Shown piece after piece: positions 6,143 through 9,940 of a stretch of 9,940 nt of DNA. The stretch is from Silvimonas sp. GTDB taxonomy: Bacteria; Pseudomonadota; Gammaproteobacteria; Burkholderiales; Chitinibacteraceae. The translations under genes were made by a program, and so were the position numbers. How positions within the stretch are numbered: position 1 is the first letter of the stretch; each line of letters opens with the position of its first letter. The notes below the pieces were generated by a model. That model ran no database searches, was not told where the DNA came from, and saw only the letters and a list, made by a program, of their open reading frames with translations. Location of the stretch: contig JASLES010000108.1 in NCBI GenBank assembly GCA_030151005.1, positions 1-9,940 of the forward strand, read 5' to 3'.

Positions 6143-7267
6143 ATGATTCTGCGCAATGTCCTGCTCACGCTGGCATTGATGGCCACGGCTACCTCACAGG
6201 CCGACATCAATATCGGTGAGTCTGTTCCCACATCCGGGCTGGCCGGCGACACCGGCAAAGCTCTGGCGCTGGGCGCTTCTATCTACTTTGGTCGCGTTAA
6301 TGCCCAGGGCGGCATCAACGGCGAACCGATCAACCTGATCACCCGCGACGACGGCTACGACGCTACCCGCACCCTGGCCAACACGCACGACCTGATTGAT
6401 AAAGAAAACGCTGTCGCTCTGATTGGTTATTACGGCACCACGCCGATGCAAGAACTGATCAAGGCCAAATTGCTGGATAACGCCGGTATTGCGCTGGTTG
6501 GCGCATATTCTGGTGCCGACAGCATCCGCACACCAGGCAGCCCGTATTTCTTCCAGACCCGCGCCAGTTATACCGACGAGATTGAGCGCATTGTGTCTTT
6601 GCTCAATGACCACCTTGGCGTAACCCGCATTGCAGTGGTTGCACAAAAAGATGGTTTTGGCGAAGCCGGTTACACCGCGCTCAAGAATGAACTGGCCAAA
6701 CGCAAGCTGACGCTGGCCGGTGAAGCCTGGTACGACAAGACTTCAGGCGACACCAATGGCGCCGCGCAAGCGCTGGCTAAAATCAATCCGGAAGCGATCG
6801 TGATGGTCGCGATCTCCAAGCCGGCGGCCACGTTCACCAAGCAATACAAGGCGCTGGGCGGCACGTCGCAGCTGTATGGGCTGTCACCCATCCAGTATGA
6901 CGAAGTCACCAAGGCCGTTGGTGTCGGCACCGCGCATGGCATTGGCTTGTCGCAGGTGTTTCCGGCACCGACCAATGCGCAGCTCAAGCTGATCCGGGAT
7001 TTCCAGAAAGATGCTGAGCCCTTCCTGAAAACCGGCGATTACCCGAGCTACGCCTTGCTGGAAGGATATATCTCTGCGCGTCTGTTGACCGAGGCCATCA
7101 AGCGCGCCGGCAAAAATCCGACCCGCGCCAGCGTGTACAACGCGCTGTCGAACATGCGCAAGTTTGATCTGGGCGGCTTTACCGTCGACTTTTCAGACAA
7201 GCGCCGACTGGGGTCCAACTTTGTCGAACTGACCATGATCTCGCCGACAGGGACCCTGACGCGCTGA
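6143..7267 (+). CDS. ABC transporter substrate-binding protein, LivJ/amide-binding type
   Basis: This 374-residue periplasmic protein belongs to the type I branched-chain amino-acid/amide/urea binding family (Peripla_BP_6). Residues 1-20 form a signal peptide (MILRNVLLTLALMATATSQA) cleaved before DINIG. The family layout is clear: IGESVPTSGLAGDTGKAL near the N-terminus, then VNAQGGINGEPINLITRDDGYDA (52-74), AVALIGYYGTTP (90-101), PYFFQTRASYTDE (134-146) and the second-lobe start RIAVVAQKDGFGEAGYTAL (162-180). The start at 6143 follows a strong GGGGGAG site, so the 28 upstream codons in frame are leader. No permease or ATPase genes are adjacent, so it is an orphan that would work with a transporter elsewhere or act as a sensor partner. 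The ligand cannot be read from the sequence. A terminator follows within 30 bases. Confidence 0.9.
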   Translation: MILRNVLLTLALMATATSQADINIGESVPTSGLAGDTGKALALGASIYFGRVNAQGGINGEPINLITRDDGYDATRTLANTHDLIDKENAVALIGYYGTTPMQELIKAKLLDNAGIALVGAYSGADSIRTPGSPYFFQTRASYTDEIERIVSLLNDHLGVTRIAVVAQKDGFGEAGYTALKNELAKRKLTLAGEAWYDKTSGDTNGAAQALAKINPEAIVMVAISKPAATFTKQYKALGGTSQLYGLSPIQYDEVTKAVGVGTAHGIGLSQVFPAPTNAQLKLIRDFQKDAEPFLKTGDYPSYALLEGYISARLLTEAIKRAGKNPTRASVYNALSNMRKFDLGGFTVDFSDKRRLGSNFVELTMISPTGTLTR

Positions 7268-7294
7268 TCTGCCAGCAAGTAGCAAGTTGCACCG

Positions 7295-7321
7295 AAAAAC
7301 CGGCCCAAGGGCCGGTTTTTT
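7295..7321 (+). terminator. Rho-independent terminator after the substrate-binding protein
   Basis: AAAAACCGGCCC (7295-7306) and GGGCCGGTTTTT (7309-7320) form a perfect repeat around AA. The working hairpin is CCGGCC/GGCCGG with a 4-base loop, followed by T6. The A run on the left makes it potentially bidirectional, although no gene converges on it. Confidence 0.9.
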
Positions 7322-7392
7322 CATATTTTGCCGGCATCTTCCTACAACAGCTTGCGGCAAAGACGATGCAACCTCAGCCGGGTTCTTTGCGT

Positions 7393-7412
7393 CCAATGAA
7401 CAGGGTCATTGG
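7393..7412. promoter_or_regulatory. 20-bp inverted repeat, possible operator
   Basis: CCAATGA (7393-7399) and TCATTGG (7406-7412) are a perfect 7-bp dyad with a 6-base spacer, ACAGGG. It sits 38 bases before the ATG at 7451. The geometry fits a dimeric regulator site or a leader hairpin. No T tract follows, so it is not a terminator. Confidence 0.4.
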
Positions 7413-7450
7413 CCCTTCATAGCGAAAAAACGCGACAAGGAGAACACACC

Positions 7451-7870
7451 ATGACACGCATCCAGTCCCTTCTGGCGCTGTGCGCCCTGCCCCTGGCCAT
7501 TTACACCGGCCAGGCGCTTGCCGAAGACATGGCACAAGCACTGCAACCGCAACAAACCGAAAACGGGGGCAGTTTTGTCACCGGCGGCGTGGGCGATGAA
7601 GAAATGGCCCAGCTCAAATCCACCCGCAGTGACTACAACCTGCATGTGCTGTTTACCGGCAAGGGTGGGGAGTTCCAGTCCGGCGTGAAGGTACAGATCG
7701 CCAATACCAAGGGCGATGTGGTGCTTGATACCACCACCACCGGCCCGTATCTCTACGCCAAGCTGCCGGCAGGCAAATACAAGATCAACGCGACACTGGA
7801 TGACCGCACTCAAAGCCGGAGCGTACAACTTGCCGGGCGCGGTGGTGGCGATACCCATATTGTGTTTTGA
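7451..7870 (+). CDS. Small exported protein with carboxypeptidase-regulatory-like fold
   Basis: This 139-residue protein has a signal peptide at residues 1-24 (cleavage after ALA, before EDMAQ). The mature part opens with a Gln-rich stretch and NGGSFVTGGVGDEEMAQL (38-55), then an Ig-like beta-sandwich from about 60 to 128: NLHVLFTG, VKVQIANTKGDVVLDTTTTGPYL, LPAGKYKINATLDDRTQSRSVQL. The last part, with LPAGKY, resembles carboxypeptidase regulatory-like/transthyretin-like domains. From memory, similar short periplasmic proteins are common and uncharacterised in Betaproteobacteria. The start at 7451 has AAGGAG 8 bases upstream; the frame is open 14 codons further but those carry no signal. The gene is flanked by terminators on both sides and so probably forms its own unit. 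Function is unknown. Confidence 0.82.
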   Translation: MTRIQSLLALCALPLAIYTGQALAEDMAQALQPQQTENGGSFVTGGVGDEEMAQLKSTRSDYNLHVLFTGKGGEFQSGVKVQIANTKGDVVLDTTTTGPYLYAKLPAGKYKINATLDDRTQSRSVQLAGRGGGDTHIVF

Positions 7871-7893
7871 TCCACCCGCGTTTGTATCACCAG

Positions 7894-7919
7894 AGAAACG
7901 GGCCATGGCCCGTTTCTTT
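7894..7919 (+). terminator. Palindromic terminator after the small exported protein
   Basis: A perfect 24-bp palindrome (7894-7917), AGAAACGGGCC/GGCCCGTTTCT around AT, ends in TTT. The stem is strong and GC-rich near the loop; the T tract is short and broken by C. Confidence 0.75.
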
Positions 7920-8170
7920 CATCTAGCCAATATCTGGCCCATTTAGACTTACCGTGTTCAATCTGCAACATACGGATGATGACAAAGGCATGAAAGCCTG
8001 ACTTTTGCCGGCATCACGTCATCTCTTTTCGCTGCGATTTGATTTTTTCCGTCCTGACGCTGTTCTGCGCTGGGATCACCGTGTCTGGCCCCTCCACAAT
8101 TGTTTCACTTTGCATCTCTGACTTGACCATCAAGATTCAAAGAAAACCAAATAAAAACAGGAGGATTTCC
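7920..8170 (+). other. Intergenic region and leader of the pectate lyase gene
   Basis: This 251-base stretch holds no gene I can support. GATGAC (7978-7983) can pair with GTCATC (8018-8023) around an interior that contains GGCA/TGCC (7987-7990 and 8005-8008 approximately), so a folded leader is possible. TTGACC at 8123-8128 resembles a -35 box but has no good -10 at the right distance. The only firm signal is the ribosome site AGGAGG just before the ATG at 8171. The frame of the lyase gene is open through the second half, but the preceding residues lack any signal peptide logic. Confidence 0.5.
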
Positions 8171-9928
8171 ATGTACGATCTGCACCATCAGCATCGCAAA
8201 TCAACCATTTATGTATCTGTTCTTGTCGCCGCACTGGCACTGGGTGCATGTGGCGGTAGCGACCTCAATGCTGATGCGAACAATCTCTCGGCGCAACCAG
8301 CGCCAAGCCCCCAGGCAACACCAAGCCCATCCACCCCAACGCCTTCAGCCACACCAACGCCAGCCCCCACGACCACACCGACACCGACACCCACGCCAGC
8401 ACCCAGCGTAGCGGAATTCACCCAAAGCTCGGTGGCCATGGCCAATCCAGCCCCAAGCAGCAGCCTGTCTTTGTTTAATCTGGAAGGTTACGCACAAAGT
8501 GCCAACGTCACTGGCGGCGGCGTCATTGCCGAAACCAGCCCTAACTATTGCAAAGCGGGCAACGCCACCGAATTTACGGCGGCGATCAACAACATCAAGG
8601 CCACCGCCAAGACACCGTGCAAAGTTATCGAAATTACGGCAGATCTGAATCTGGGCTGGAATGAAATCGGCGCGGCAAACCAGACTGGCAACATGACGTC
8701 GAACAACCCGTCCACCCTCCCGGCGACCACGCTGACGACCATGCGCGCGGCGGGTACGTCGTTGATCAACATTCAGGCGTTCAGTGGTCTGACGATTTAC
8801 TCCAAAAACGGCGCCACCATCAAACATGCCGAGTTCAACATCAAGAACGGCGGCAACATCATTCTGCGCAATCTGAAGTTTGCCGAAATGTGGGAATGGG
8901 ATGAACTCACCAAAGGTAACTACGACAAGAATGACTGGGACTTCATCACCACCGGTGATGGCGGGGGTGTGGTGAACGGGGTGTGGATCGACCACTGCAC
9001 CTTCACCAAAGCCTATGACGGCATCACCGATATCAAAGGTGCGTCCAGTGTGACTGGTGGCACAACTGGCGTGACGGTGTCCTGGAGCGAAATCGTGCCG
9101 GAAGACCCCGCGTTCATGCAGCACGAGTTCGATGCGATAGAGGCCGATCGCGCCAACAACCCGATGTACGACTATCTGCGTAAAGCCGGTTTCAGTGAGG
9201 ACGACATCATCCGCGTTGCCACACCGCAAAAGAAGAACTCATTGGTGGGGGCACTGGACCTGAAAGAGTCCAGTGTTTACACCGTGACGCTGCACCATGA
9301 CTACTTCAAGAACCTGCAAGATCGCATGCCCCGGCTGCGCAGTGGTGACGTGCACATCTACAACCTGTATGCAGATAGTTCGGACAACCTGTTAACCAAG
9401 GTATGGCGCGACAACATCGTGACCCAGAACGCACAACTGTCCAAAGATCTGGATGGAAACGGCGGCACCCAGAAGTACCACTTCGAAATCATTTCCAATG
9501 GGTCCATCTCTACCGAGGGTGGTTCCATGGAGATTGCCAAAAGTGCTTACATCGGCGTGCTGACCCCGCTGCGCAACAACCAGTCAGACCCATCCAACCC
9601 GGCGTATACCGGCGCAATCCGGGCATTTGACGTCATGCACTCGCTGCTGGCGTCGCAAATGCCGGCGGCATCGCAGCAATCGACGTATACCGACACGCAG
9701 GGCAATGTCTGGGCGACGTGGGAGGGCAACAGCCACGGCGCCAACTCAACACTCGGGCCAAATCAGGCACCCGAAATCCCCTTCGTGTGGCACAACGGGA
9801 CACCCTCCTACACCGCACATATGCACGAAGTGAGCCAGTTGAAGGATTTGTTGAGTGGCCCCAACAGCAAGGCTGGCGCAGGCCGGGTCACCATGACCGC
9901 AGCGCAATGGCTCAGCCCGGTTAACTGA
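8171..9928 (+). CDS. Pectate lyase, family PL1, lipoprotein-anchored
   Basis: This 585-residue secreted enzyme cleaves polygalacturonate by calcium-dependent beta-elimination. Residues 1-26 form a lipoprotein signal with lipobox L24-G-A-C27, followed by GGSD. A Pro/Thr/Ser-rich tether spans 42-79. The parallel beta-helix domain covers about 95-585. Key residues can be seen: W256-D257, VWIDHC (271-276), D283-G-I-T-D287 (calcium ligands by analogy with Bacillus Pel), and HHDYFKNLQDRMPRLRSGDVHIYN, in which R385 corresponds to the catalytic arginine and R390 to the second conserved arginine. About 40 residues (MQHEFDAIEADRANN... up to VATPQKKNS) are inserted between the calcium site and the HHDYF strand; I recall a similar insertion in Paenibacillus-type PL1 enzymes. 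The start at 8171 follows AGGAGG by 6 bases. No other pectin genes are adjacent. Surface or periplasmic display is inferred from the lipobox. Confidence 0.93.
   Translation: MYDLHHQHRKSTIYVSVLVAALALGACGGSDLNADANNLSAQPAPSPQATPSPSTPTPSATPTPAPTTTPTPTPTPAPSVAEFTQSSVAMANPAPSSSLSLFNLEGYAQSANVTGGGVIAETSPNYCKAGNATEFTAAINNIKATAKTPCKVIEITADLNLGWNEIGAANQTGNMTSNNPSTLPATTLTTMRAAGTSLINIQAFSGLTIYSKNGATIKHAEFNIKNGGNIILRNLKFAEMWEWDELTKGNYDKNDWDFITTGDGGGVVNGVWIDHCTFTKAYDGITDIKGASSVTGGTTGVTVSWSEIVPEDPAFMQHEFDAIEADRANNPMYDYLRKAGFSEDDIIRVATPQKKNSLVGALDLKESSVYTVTLHHDYFKNLQDRMPRLRSGDVHIYNLYADSSDNLLTKVWRDNIVTQNAQLSKDLDGNGGTQKYHFEIISNGSISTEGGSMEIAKSAYIGVLTPLRNNQSDPSNPAYTGAIRAFDVMHSLLASQMPAASQQSTYTDTQGNVWATWEGNSHGANSTLGPNQAPEIPFVWHNGTPSYTAHMHEVSQLKDLLSGPNSKAGAGRVTMTAAQWLSPVN
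8294..8407 (+). repeat. Low-complexity Pro/Thr-rich linker coding repeat
   Basis: This 114-base stretch encodes residues 42-79 of the lyase, almost entirely P, T, S and A. At DNA level it is a C/A-rich run with short imperfect repeats of ACACC(G/C)AC-type units and very few T residues. Such tracts may vary in length between strains and act as flexible tethers between a lipid anchor and a catalytic domain. Confidence 0.75.
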
Positions 9929-9940
9929 GGGTCGGCAAGC

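Noticed and set aside
7978..8023. A c-di-GMP or other known riboswitch in the lyase leader
   Set aside because: Only the outer closing pairs are seen; none of the conserved core sequences of riboswitch classes I know could be recognised.
8345..9229. A 294-codon open frame on the minus strand inside the pectate lyase gene
   Set aside because: It is antisense to conserved lyase motifs; its translated sequence is Gly/Arg/His-rich without recognisable domains.
1..9940. Mobile elements, CRISPR arrays, tRNA or rRNA genes
   Set aside because: No transposase or integrase-like protein, no spaced direct repeats, no terminal inverted repeats with target duplications and no tRNA-like cloverleaf were found by reading both strands.

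Overview
The window looks like an ordinary chromosomal stretch from a betaproteobacterium. The best guess is the order Neisseriales (Chromobacteriaceae/Chitinibacteraceae-like). This rests on gene content remembered from that group (a MutT/ThiE-like fusion, a DUF4124 protein, ExoIII, a Crp-like regulator, a standalone RlmK-type methyltransferase, CoaD) and on the moderately GC-rich codon use; no database search was possible. I found no insertion sequence, phage gene, tRNA, rRNA or CRISPR array.

Left part, mostly plus strand (1-3717). A Nudix hydrolase fused to a ThiE-like domain (126-1076) overlaps by 4 bp a small membrane-anchored, Met-rich YtkA/FixH-like protein (1073-1501). Next come an exported DUF4124 plus glutaredoxin-like protein (1555-2025), a terminator hairpin (2066-2092), exodeoxyribonuclease III (2106-2876) and a Crp/Fnr-family regulator (2987-3658). 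A perfect 18-bp inverted repeat with flanking A and T runs (3676-3717) closes this part and can terminate transcription from both sides.

Middle part, minus strand (3733-6014). Read leftwards, this holds coaD, a standalone RlmK-type 23S rRNA methyltransferase, and a small exported lytic transglycosylase. The transglycosylase has its own good sigma70-type promoter and a GTG start. These three are housekeeping genes for CoA synthesis, ribosome modification and cell-wall turnover.

Right part, plus strand (6143-9928). Divergent from coaD lies an orphan LivJ-type periplasmic binding protein with a strong terminator. It is followed by a small exported protein with a carboxypeptidase-regulatory-like fold and its own palindromic terminator, then a large lipoprotein pectate lyase of family PL1. 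The lyase has a lipobox, a Pro/Thr-rich tether and the recognisable calcium-binding and catalytic residues. It is the main accessory trait and suggests plant-material degradation; the other genes do not form a pectin-use cluster with it.

I see no clear previously undescribed system. The points most worth a second look are the altered ThiE-like half of the Nudix fusion, the terminator 14 bases before the xth start, a probable leaderless transcript for the DUF4124-glutaredoxin gene, a 20-bp dyad before the small exported protein, and the surface-anchored pectate lyase with its long leader.
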